A stretch of DNA of 5,651 nt. Origin: Alphaproteobacteria bacterium. GTDB lineage: Bacteria > Pseudomonadota > Alphaproteobacteria > Micropepsales > Micropepsaceae. The notes below the pieces were generated by a model. It saw nothing but the letters and a program-made list of their open reading frames with translations. It had not been told where the DNA came from and did no database searches. Numbering within the stretch: position 1 is the first letter of the stretch; every line of letters begins with the position of its first letter. A program made the position numbers and the translations under genes. The stretch covers positions 7,939-13,589 of the forward strand of contig PKWC01000267.1 in assembly GCA_003131925.1 (NCBI GenBank), given 5' to 3'. This document shows, piece after piece, positions 1 to 5,163 of this stretch.

Positions 1-520
1 CCAGGTAGGCGAAGTCGTTGGCGGACTGCGCGTGGGCGACGATCTCGGCCAGCACCATCGCTACGGTCTGCAGAGCTTCGACTTCTTCTTCGTCGTACAG
101 CCGCGCGGCACGGTTCTGCACCGTCAGCACACCATAGAGCTGCCCGCCGCGTATGATGGGCACGCCCAAAAAAGAACGAAACGGATCCTCTCCCGTCTCG
201 GGCCGATAGGAAAAGCGGGGGTGGCTCGGGGCCTCACTGAGATTGATCGGCTCCGCGCTCTCCGCCACCAGGCCCACCAGACCCTCGCCGGACCGCATGC
301 GCGTTCGATGCACGGCGGTGCGATTGAGCCCTTCGGTGGCGAACAGCTCCAGCACATTGCCGGCGCGGCGCAGATAGATTGAGCAGACCTCGGCAACCAT
401 GTTGGCGGCGATCACGGCGACGAGCCGGTCAAAGCGCGCCTGGGCACTCGACGGTTCCGCCATGATCTCGCGCAGGCGCCGCAGGAGCATACGCGGACCC
501 GCTGCCGCCACCGCAGGCAT
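1..520 (-). CDS. ptsP: PtsP, nitrogen-PTS enzyme I (PEP-protein phosphotransferase), N-terminal part only
   Basis: Enzyme I of the nitrogen phosphotransferase system (EI-Ntr) takes phosphate from phosphoenolpyruvate and passes it to NPr and then EIIA-Ntr, a cytoplasmic regulatory relay linked to nitrogen and potassium status. Only the first 173 codons are present; the gene runs off the left edge. They hold the short leader (LLRRLREIM, residues 12-20) and an almost complete GAF domain, about residues 25-165. Family-typical stretches are AANMVAEVCSIYL (38-50), ATEGLNRTAVH (61-71), GEGLVGLVAE (78-87), SFLGVPIIRGG (116-126) and EEVEALQTVAMVLAE (145-159). The GAF domain distinguishes PtsP from sugar-PTS enzyme I. 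The PEP-utiliser domains, including the phosphorylated histidine, would lie outside the window. The ATG at 520 has a GGGAG ribosome site 8 bases upstream (529-533); an ATG ten codons further in is the alternative. It follows lysC on the same strand after 96 bases, so cotranscription is plausible. Confidence 0.93.
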   Translation of the reverse strand, partial: MPAVAAAGPRMLLRRLREIMAEPSSAQARFDRLVAVIAANMVAEVCSIYLRRAGNVLELFATEGLNRTAVHRTRMRSGEGLVGLVAESAEPINLSEAPSHPRFSYRPETGEDPFRSFLGVPIIRGGQLYGVLTVQNRAARLYDEEEVEALQTVAMVLAEIVAHAQSANDFAYL

Positions 521-528
521 CAGCGCAG

Positions 529-533
529 CTCCC
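529..533 (-). promoter_or_regulatory. Ribosome binding site of ptsP
   Basis: GGGAG on the minus strand lies 8 bases before the ATG at 520. It favours this start over the in-frame ATG at 490, which has no comparable site. Confidence 0.55.
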
Positions 534-616
534 GCTCCGCCGAAACCTTGAACGGATGCCGCAAAGCAGACGCCACGCGCAATCGAAGGAGCCGCATTCG
601 TGAATCCTTCATCAAC

Positions 617-1099
617 CTATTCCGCGTCGAGCTCGTAGGCGGAGTGCAGCGCGCGCACAGCCAATTCCACATATTCTTCCGGGATGAGGACGCTCACCTT
701 GATCTCGGATGTTGAAATCACCTGAATATTGATGCCTTTCTCGGCGAGCGTAAGGAACATGGTCTGCGCAACGCCCGGATGCGCGCGCATGCCGATGCCG
801 ATGATCGAGACCTTTGCGACGTCGGCGGCGGAGGTAACGTCCCGATAGCCAATGGCGGCCGCGGCCTTCTCGATTGCATCGAGCGATCGCGAAAGCTCGC
901 TCCGGCTCACCGTGAAAGTCAGATCCGTCCGGCGTCCATCCTCGGACACGTTCTGCACGATCATGTCCACATTGACGCCGGCGTCGGCCAGGGGCCCGAA
1001 AATCGCCGCGGCGACGCCGGGCTGATCGGGAATGCGATGGAGCGTGATCTTCGCTTCATCGCGCGAATAGGCGATGCCGGTGACAGGTTTCTTCTCCAT
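617..1099 (-). other. Possible in-frame internal translation product: aspartokinase beta (regulatory) subunit
   Basis: Codon 248 of lysC is an ATG (first base 1099) preceded by GAGGAAG (1105-1111), with AGGA ending 7 bases before the ATG. Starting there would give a 160-residue protein made of just the two ACT domains, beginning MEKKPVTGIAYSRDEAK. The aspartokinases of Corynebacterium glutamicum and Bacillus subtilis (AKII) are alpha2-beta2 enzymes whose beta chain is made from exactly this kind of in-frame start near codon 250. The start site and ribosome site are seen in the sequence. Use of the site is inferred by analogy and is not established for this gene. Confidence 0.42.
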
Positions 1100-1840
1100 G
1101 ATGTCTTCCTCATCGCAAAGCAACGTTCCCTCGCTCTCGGCATCGAATGTCGAAAGTACGCGCACGGGCACCTGGTAGAGCATCGCAATCTCGACTGAAC
1201 GCGTCTGCAGGACCTTGGCGCCGAGCGAAGCCATTTCCAGCATCTCCTCATAGGCGACGCGTGGGAGCAGCCGAGCCCGCGGCACGATTCGCGGATCCGT
1301 CGTGTAGATGCCATCGACATCGGTGTAGATGTCGCAGCGGTCCGCGCGCAGCGCGGAAGCAATGGCGACCGCGCTCGTGTCCGATCCCCCCCGGCCGAGC
1401 GTGGAGATGCGGTCGTCCGGCGCCACGCCCTGAAAGCCCGCAATCACGGCGGCCTGGCCTTTCGAAAGCCTCTCGTCGAGCAGCGTGGCGTCGATGCCGA
1501 CAATGCGGGCCGAGCCATGCATGCCGGACGTCCGCAACGGAATCTGCCAACCAAGCCAGGATCGCGCATCGACGCCGATCGCCGACAACGCAATTGCAAG
1601 CAGTCCGGCCGTGATCTGCTCGCCCGCGGCGACCACGACGTCATATTCGCGCGCGTCGTGCAGAGGTGACAGTTCACGCGCCCAGCTCACGAGCTTGTTC
1701 GTCTCACCCGCCATCGCCGAAACGACAACGGCGGTCTCGTCACCCCGCTCGATGTGGCGCTTCACCAGCGCAGCGACGTGCCGGATGCGGTCGAGGTCGG
1801 CCACCGAAGTGCCGCCGAATTTCATGACAATTCTGGCCAC
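617..1840 (-). CDS. lysC: LysC, aspartate kinase with two ACT domains
   Basis: Phosphorylates L-aspartate with ATP to 4-phospho-aspartate, the first step towards lysine, threonine, methionine and diaminopimelate, in the cytoplasm. With a GTG start at 1840 the protein has 407 residues, usual for monofunctional bacterial aspartokinases. The kinase domain opens with VMKFGGTSVAD (residues 5-15) and includes AAGEQI (71-76), GFQGV (135-139), TLGRGGSDTSAVA (147-159) and YTDVDGIYTTDPRIV (172-186). Two ACT domains follow, about 263-335 and 343-405. Their effector segments QNVSEDGRRTDLTFT (296-310) and ISTSEIKVSVL (375-385) match those of lysine-plus-threonine-inhibited enzymes, so concerted feedback inhibition is likely. 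The GTG was chosen because ARIVMKFGGTSV is the family N-terminus and GGAGG lies 10 bases upstream. An ATG-started extension to 1909 would overlap ubiG and has no family support. An ATG five codons in (1825) is a weaker alternative. The gene diverges from ubiG and precedes ptsP. Confidence 0.96.
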   Translation of the reverse strand: MARIVMKFGGTSVADLDRIRHVAALVKRHIERGDETAVVVSAMAGETNKLVSWARELSPLHDAREYDVVVAAGEQITAGLLAIALSAIGVDARSWLGWQIPLRTSGMHGSARIVGIDATLLDERLSKGQAAVIAGFQGVAPDDRISTLGRGGSDTSAVAIASALRADRCDIYTDVDGIYTTDPRIVPRARLLPRVAYEEMLEMASLGAKVLQTRSVEIAMLYQVPVRVLSTFDAESEGTLLCDEEDIMEKKPVTGIAYSRDEAKITLHRIPDQPGVAAAIFGPLADAGVNVDMIVQNVSEDGRRTDLTFTVSRSELSRSLDAIEKAAAAIGYRDVTSAADVAKVSIIGIGMRAHPGVAQTMFLTLAEKGINIQVISTSEIKVSVLIPEEYVELAVRALHSAYELDAE

Positions 1841-1850
1841 CCGGCTCTGG

Positions 1851-1855
1851 CCTCC
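1851..1855 (-). promoter_or_regulatory. Ribosome binding site deciding the GTG start of lysC
   Basis: GGAGG on the minus strand ends 10 bases before the GTG at 1840. Together with the family N-terminus it places the start at this GTG rather than at the longer or shorter in-frame ATG codons. Confidence 0.65.
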
Positions 1856-1888
1856 ATCGCTGCGCCGCGTATGCTCGGCTTCAACCTT

Positions 1889-1917
1889 TTCATAGACGCC
1901 GCATGCCACGCGCTCAA
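1889..1917 (-). promoter_or_regulatory. Candidate sigma-70-type promoter for lysC
   Basis: Reading the minus strand, TTGAGC (1917-1912) and TATGAA (1894-1889) are 17 bases apart, each matching 4 of 6 consensus positions. The expected transcript would begin near 1882 and give a leader of about 42 bases carrying the GGAGG site. The -35 element falls inside the first codons of ubiG if that gene starts at 1903. This is a by-eye match with no experimental support. Confidence 0.35.
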
Positions 1918-2685
1918 CGCCGATCCCGCTCGACCGACCCGGTACGACCGCATTCTTCGGTCGACATGCAGGAAGTCGCGAAGTTTTCGGCTCTCGCGGA
2001 GGAATGGTGGGAACCCCGGGGCCGGTTCGCGCCGTTGCATCGGCTCAACCCGCTCCGGCTTGGCTTCATTCGCGACACGGCGGCGAGCCATTTCGCCCGT
2101 GACCTATCCGTGCTCATCCCTTTCGCCGGGCTCTCGCTTGTCGATATCGGTTGCGGCGGAGGCTTGATGACCGAGCCCATGGCACGGCAGGGTTTCACCA
2201 GCCTTGGCATCGACGCGTCGGAAGAAAGCGTGGCAATTGCTGTGTCACATGCCCGGACTACGATGGTTGCGGCAGCCTACCGCTGTGCGGTTGTCGAAAC
2301 TCTGGCAGCGGAGGGCACAACCTTCGACGTGGTGCTGAACATGGAAATCGTCGAGCATGTCGGCGATTTGCAGGCGTTTCTCGCGTCATGTTCGGCCGTT
2401 CTGAAGCCCGGCGGCCTCATGTTCATTGCGACGATCAACCGAACCCTGAAAGCACTCGCGCTGGCCAAGCTGGGCGCCGAGTATGTATTGGGCTGGATTC
2501 CGCGCGGCACGCATGATTGGCGAAAATTCGTAGAGCCGCAAAGGCTCAGCGACGGAGTCGAGGGAGCCGGTCTCGAGGTTCTCAAGATTCAGGGCGTGGC
2601 TTTCGATCCTCTCGCATGGAACTGGCGACTTTCGTCCGACACCGACGTGAACTACATGGCCGTGGCCGCAAAAGCGTCGGCCTAG
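1903..2685 (+). CDS. ubiG: UbiG, ubiquinone biosynthesis O-methyltransferase
   Basis: SAM-dependent methyltransferase that performs both O-methylations in ubiquinone synthesis (2-polyprenyl-6-hydroxyphenol and 3-demethylubiquinol), acting at the inner membrane. The 260 residues carry the UbiG signature FSALAEEWWEPRG...PLHRLNPLRLGFIRD (28-58), SAM motif I LVDIGCGGGLMTEPMA (79-94), GIDAS with the ribose-binding acid (102-106), NMEIVEHV (146-153), LKPGGLMFIATINRT (167-181) and the late UbiG motif RGTHDWRKFVEP (201-212). The ATG at 1903 is preferred because SSVD just before the internal Met22 (1966) matches the S-T-V/I-D segment usual in alphaproteobacterial UbiG. No GTG or TTG lies between, and neither ATG has a clear Shine-Dalgarno sequence, so the exact start is less certain than the identity. 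It diverges from lysC across 62 bases and its stop touches the stop of the convergent DUF1178 gene. Confidence 0.95.
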   Translation: MPRAQRRSRSTDPVRPHSSVDMQEVAKFSALAEEWWEPRGRFAPLHRLNPLRLGFIRDTAASHFARDLSVLIPFAGLSLVDIGCGGGLMTEPMARQGFTSLGIDASEESVAIAVSHARTTMVAAAYRCAVVETLAAEGTTFDVVLNMEIVEHVGDLQAFLASCSAVLKPGGLMFIATINRTLKALALAKLGAEYVLGWIPRGTHDWRKFVEPQRLSDGVEGAGLEVLKIQGVAFDPLAWNWRLSSDTDVNYMAVAAKASA

Positions 2686-3102
2686 TCAGTTCGCGTCGTT
2701 GATATCCGGCGGCAGCGGAGCAACGTCCACGCCCTCTTCGATCAGCTCCTTTACATCCTTGAGCGAAGCCTCGCCGTAAATCTGACGCTCCTCGACTTCG
2801 CCGTAATGAATCTTTCTCGCCTCTTCCGGAAAACGCGGGCCGACATAGTCGGCGTTCTGCTCAACATATTTGCGCAAGCCGCTCATGAACTGGCGCATTT
2901 TGCGCATTTCCTCTGGCGCGGAACGGCGCTCTCCCACGGGGCCCTTCAAGGCGGGTGCCATGGGCGCCTTCGTCACCTGGCGCGCCTCGCAGATCGGACA
3001 GACGAGCTTGCCTTCCGTCTTCTGCAGATCGAACGCAGTACTGGAGCCGAACCAGGCTTCAAAGACATGTCCCCCCGAACATTGCAGGCAGTAAACAATC
3101 AA
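2686..3102 (-). CDS. DUF1178 family protein, zinc-ribbon-like, function unknown
   Basis: A 138-residue protein that I recognise as DUF1178, a conserved proteobacterial family without an assigned function. It begins MIVYCLQCSGGHVFEAWF, with Cys5-x2-Cys8 and His12, followed by Cys35-Pro-Ile-Cys38. The two CxxC pairs could form a rubredoxin-like metal site; this is inferred, not shown. The centre is charged and likely helical (about 62-85). The family hallmark follows: YVGPRFPEEARKIHYGE (86-102) and QIYGEAS (107-113), then an acidic, proline-containing tail. No signal peptide or membrane segment is visible, so it is probably cytoplasmic. The start codon is TTG at 3102, with GGAG 8 bases upstream; this gives the family's usual M-I-x-Y N-terminus. 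It lies 102 bases downstream of the Nit gene, behind a strong hairpin, and its stop abuts that of ubiG. Confidence 0.9.
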   Translation of the reverse strand: MIVYCLQCSGGHVFEAWFGSSTAFDLQKTEGKLVCPICEARQVTKAPMAPALKGPVGERRSAPEEMRKMRQFMSGLRKYVEQNADYVGPRFPEEARKIHYGEVEERQIYGEASLKDVKELIEEGVDVAPLPPDINDAN

Positions 3103-3110
3103 TCGAGAGA

Positions 3111-3114
3111 CTCC
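3111..3114 (-). promoter_or_regulatory. Ribosome binding site supporting a TTG start for DUF1178
   Basis: GGAG on the minus strand lies 8 bases before the TTG at 3102. No ATG or GTG in frame would preserve the conserved N-terminal cysteine region, so this site supports the TTG as the true initiation codon. Confidence 0.55.
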
Positions 3115-3166
3115 AGAGAGCGTCAGATTTCAAACGATGGGGACAATTGCCGGATTCCACAAGTGT

Positions 3167-3202
3167 TCGACCTGTTCGCCGGGATGTGTGCGAGCAGGTC
3201 GA
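3167..3202 (-). terminator. Strong stem-loop after the Nit gene; candidate terminator or mRNA-stabilising hairpin
   Basis: TCGACCTG (3167-3174) and CAGGTCGA (3195-3202) are perfect 8-base inverted repeats. After one mismatched pair the stem continues with TCGC (3176-3179) against GCGA (3190-3193), closing a 10-base loop. This makes 12 paired positions with one internal mismatch, beginning 2 bases after the Nit stop codon on the transcribed strand. No run of T follows the stem, so it is not a classical intrinsic terminator. It could instead protect the 3' end of the comF-grxC-Nit transcript or act with Rho. The pairing is directly visible; the role is inferred. Confidence 0.55.
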
Positions 3203-3204
3203 CG

Positions 3205-4035
3205 TCAAAGGCTCGTAAAATCGCGGTCGTGGCTGAGGCTTGGGATGCGCGCACGCGCGTCGGCTGATGCGGCCGGATCGATCTCGGCAATGACGATGCC
3301 CGGATCGACGCCGCCATCGCCAAGAATCTCGCCCCAGGGTGAAACGATGAGGCTGTGTCCGAAAGTCCTGCGGCCATTGGCGTGCAAGCCACCTTGCGCG
3401 GGCGCGATGACGAAAGCCGCGTTCTCGATGGCGCGCGCGCGCAACAGCACATGCCAATGCGCTTTGCCGGTCGTCTCCGTGAAGGCCGATGGCACCGTAA
3501 ATGAGAACGCGCCGTCGTGGGCAAGCGTGCGGTAAAGCTGGGGAAAGCGAAGATCGTAGCAGATCGAAAGGCCCAACTTGCCCCACGGCGTTTCGGCCAG
3601 AATGGCGGCGCTGCCGCCCGCGACCGTCTTCGATTCACGATATTGCTCGCCCGATGGCAAATCCACGTCGAACAGAAAAATCTTGTCGTAGCGGGCGGTG
3701 ATCGTTCCTCCGGGATCGATCATGAAAGAGCGGTTCGCCGTTTTCGTGGCGCTCACTTTAATGGGGAGCGAGCCTATCAGCAGCCAGATGGAAAGATCTT
3801 GCGCAAGCGCGCGGAAAACAGGCAAGGCTGGGTCACGGTCTTCGGTATGGCTCAGCTCGAGCTTTGCGCCGCCATCGAGCGCCATAAGCGTGGTGTTTTC
3901 CGGCGTCGCTACAAATTCCGCGCCGGCCGCAGCGGCTTCGCGAATCCACGCGGCCGCCTCACGAACATTCTCCGCTGCATCATCCGACGAACGCAACTGC
4001 ACGCAGGCCGCACGAAATCGCGAGTCGCTTTTCAT
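3205..4035 (-). CDS. Nit-type carbon-nitrogen hydrolase, likely deaminated glutathione amidase
   Basis: A member of the nitrilase superfamily, Nit1/Nit2 branch, 276 residues, the usual length. The catalytic triad is visible: Glu46 in FVATPENTTLMA, Lys118 in ARYDKIFLFDVDLPSGE, and Cys159 in LSICYDLRFPQLYR. LLRARAIENAAFVIAPAQGG (197-216) and GHSLIVSPWGEIL (226-238) are also typical. Nit1-type enzymes such as mammalian Nit1 and E. coli YbeM hydrolyse the amide of deaminated glutathione, a damage product made by transaminases. That role fits here because the gene is directly downstream of a glutaredoxin gene, overlapping it by ATGA (4032-4035), which suggests translational coupling; no separate Shine-Dalgarno site is evident. 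An omega-amidase (Nit2) or other amidase activity cannot be excluded from sequence alone. There is no signal peptide, so it should be cytoplasmic. Confidence 0.9.
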   Translation of the reverse strand: MKSDSRFRAACVQLRSSDDAAENVREAAAWIREAAAAGAEFVATPENTTLMALDGGAKLELSHTEDRDPALPVFRALAQDLSIWLLIGSLPIKVSATKTANRSFMIDPGGTITARYDKIFLFDVDLPSGEQYRESKTVAGGSAAILAETPWGKLGLSICYDLRFPQLYRTLAHDGAFSFTVPSAFTETTGKAHWHVLLRARAIENAAFVIAPAQGGLHANGRRTFGHSLIVSPWGEILGDGGVDPGIVIAEIDPAASADARARIPSLSHDRDFTSL

Positions 4036-4289
4036 TTGGTCAGCAGCAGATCGAGTTCGCCGGCCCGCTCAAGGGCGTGCAAATCGTCGCTGCCGCCCAC
4101 ATGGGTCTCGCCGATGAAGATTTGCGGCACCGTCTGGCGCCCGCCGGATTTTTGCTCCATCTCGTCGCGGGCGCGCCTGTCCATGAACACGTCCACCTCC
4201 CGGACTTCCGCGCCCTTCTTCTCAAGCAATGCCTTGGCACGGACGCAGTGGGGACAGATTGGCGTTGTATAGATCGTCACGCGACTCAT
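4032..4289 (-). CDS. grxC: Glutaredoxin 3 (GrxC-type) with a CPHC active site
   Basis: A small dithiol glutaredoxin of 85 residues, the normal length for bacterial Grx3. It reduces protein disulfides and glutathione mixed disulfides in the cytoplasm using glutathione. The thioredoxin fold is recognisable: VTIYTTPICPHC (4-15) with redox cysteines 12 and 15, the cis-proline segment TVPQIFIG (53-60), and the glutathione-binding GGSDDLHAL (65-73). The active site reads CPHC rather than the usual CPYC. The start ATG at 4289 gives the family N-terminus but has no well-spaced Shine-Dalgarno; the nearest AGGAA lies about 18 bases away and within a small hairpin. It follows comF after 28 bases and overlaps the Nit gene by 4 bases, so the three are probably one transcription unit. 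Confidence 0.93.
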   Translation of the reverse strand: MSRVTIYTTPICPHCVRAKALLEKKGAEVREVDVFMDRRARDEMEQKSGGRQTVPQIFIGETHVGGSDDLHALERAGELDLLLTK

Positions 4290-4297
4290 TGGTTTCT

Positions 4298-4312
4298 AGG
4301 AATCACTTTCCT
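4298..4312 (-). repeat. Small inverted repeat in the comF-grxC gap
   Basis: AGGAA and TTCCT form a perfect 5-base stem with a 5-base loop in the 28-base gap between comF and grxC. It contains the only purine-rich, Shine-Dalgarno-like sequence before grxC. A stem this short and AT-containing is weak, so a role in controlling grxC translation is only a possibility. Confidence 0.25.
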
Positions 4313-4317
4313 GTCCA

Positions 4318-5109
4318 TTATATGGGGATTCGCTGCGGACGAACAACGCGCGCCAGGGTCAACACCAGCACGCACCTTGCGCCAGCCCGTTTGAGCGCCT
4401 TTGCACTGGCTTCGATCGTCGAGCCGGTGGTGAATACGTCGTCGATCAGCAAAATGCCCTTGTTCCTCAACAATGCTGCACGGGTGCCGTCGACGCGAAA
4501 AGCGCCCTCCACGTTTCGGCGACGAGCGCCGGCGGAAGGCATTTCGCCCTGGCTGCGCGTTGCACGGCTGCGGCGAAGAGCCAGGCATTCGACAGGCTTG
4601 CCCGTAAGCCTTCCCAGTTCCTGTGCCAGAAGAGCCGACTGATTGAAGCGGCGCTGCCAAAGGCGCGAGCGATGCAACGGCACCGGGACGATGAGATCTG
4701 CTTCCGCCAAGAGCTCCACACCCGGACGCTGCATCCAGCGCGCGAAGGCGGCCACGAGATCGAGCCTGTCGGCGCACTTGAGCGCGAGAATCGGGTCGCG
4801 GCTCGCCTCATCGTAGCGCATCAGCGAGCGCGCCTTGTCGAAAGCGGGCATCCGTTGCTGGCACGAACCGCACAACACTTCCGGGCCCGCAGGGAAGTCA
4901 AAGGGAAATCCGCAGACCGCGCAAAGCGGATCGCTCAGAAAGGAAATCCTGTTCCAGCACGTTGCGCAGAGATTGTGTGCTTCCGCGATCGGCGTACGGC
5001 ACGCGGAACACAGAGGAGGAAACGCCATGTCGAGCGCGCGCCGGCCAAACTTGCGCAGCGTGGAGCGCACGAAGTTCCCGCGCTTCTCAGTGCCGAGTAT
5101 TGCCGTCAT
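4318..5109 (-). CDS. comF: ComF family protein (zinc ribbon plus phosphoribosyltransferase-like domain)
   Basis: The 263 residues show the full ComF layout. Eight cysteines in four CxxC pairs (34/37, 48/51, 63/66, 80/83) suggest two zinc-ribbon knuckles. A phosphoribosyltransferase-fold domain follows, with LALKCADRLDL (108-118), VPVPLHRSRLWQRRFNQSALLA (141-162 overall) and the PRPP-loop-like ILLIDDVFTTGSTI (219-232). In naturally competent bacteria ComF (also called GntX or CtsW) helps carry incoming single-stranded DNA into the cytoplasm, probably with a helicase or primase partner. In alphaproteobacteria its physiological role is mostly untested. The ATG at 5109 includes a basic leader before AFPPLCSAC; an internal ATG at residue 28 is less likely. 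No Shine-Dalgarno is seen, but a good extended -10 ends just upstream, so the message may be leaderless. It appears to head the comF-grxC-Nit unit. Confidence 0.93.
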   Translation of the reverse strand: MTAILGTEKRGNFVRSTLRKFGRRALDMAFPPLCSACRTPIAEAHNLCATCWNRISFLSDPLCAVCGFPFDFPAGPEVLCGSCQQRMPAFDKARSLMRYDEASRDPILALKCADRLDLVAAFARWMQRPGVELLAEADLIVPVPLHRSRLWQRRFNQSALLAQELGRLTGKPVECLALRRSRATRSQGEMPSAGARRRNVEGAFRVDGTRAALLRNKGILLIDDVFTTGSTIEASAKALKRAGARCVLVLTLARVVRPQRIPI

Positions 5110-5115
5110 GGGCCA

Positions 5116-5124
5116 ATTCTAGCA
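5116..5124 (-). promoter_or_regulatory. Candidate extended -10 promoter element for comF
   Basis: On the minus strand TGCTAGAAT (5124-5116) matches the extended -10 pattern TGn-TATAAT, with 5 of 6 hexamer bases. Transcription about 7 bases downstream would begin at or next to the A of the comF ATG (5109), giving a leaderless message. This agrees with the missing Shine-Dalgarno. No convincing -35 is seen, which extended -10 promoters can tolerate. The match was made by eye. Confidence 0.35.
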
Positions 5125-5163
5125 CAACCCTCGCCTCCAGGCTTTGCAGGCGGCGCTACCCGG

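Noticed and set aside
32..382. 116-codon plus-strand frame opposite ptsP
   Set aside because: The minus strand there encodes a convincing GAF domain; the plus frame shows no recognisable motif.
585..610. GAAGGA/TCCTTC inverted repeat just after lysC as a terminator
   Set aside because: The stem is only 5-6 bases with a large loop or bulge and no T run follows; lysC and ptsP may be cotranscribed.
779..1895. Several 130-155 codon plus-strand frames opposite lysC
   Set aside because: They are mutually overlapping shadows of the conserved lysC coding sequence with biased Arg/Ala/Pro/Ser composition.
1841..1909. N-terminal extension of lysC from an ATG at 1909
   Set aside because: The additional residues are absent from the aspartokinase family, they would overlap ubiG, and the GTG at 1840 has a GGAGG site at proper distance.
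3103..3166. Separate promoter for DUF1178 downstream of the hairpin
   Set aside because: The best -35-like words (TTGTCC, TTGTGG) have no acceptable -10 at 16-18 bases, so no promoter can be supported by eye.
3517..4272. Long plus-strand open frame (251 codons) opposite the Nit and grxC genes
   Set aside because: It is antisense to two clearly recognised genes, its translation resembles no family I know and is arginine/serine-rich in the way of GC-driven shadow frames, and it has no supporting start context.
5132..5152. CGCCT/AGGCG inverted repeat in the comF/methyltransferase-like divergent spacer
   Set aside because: Five-base GC arms with an 11-base loop are expected by chance in DNA of this composition; there is no other sign of an operator.
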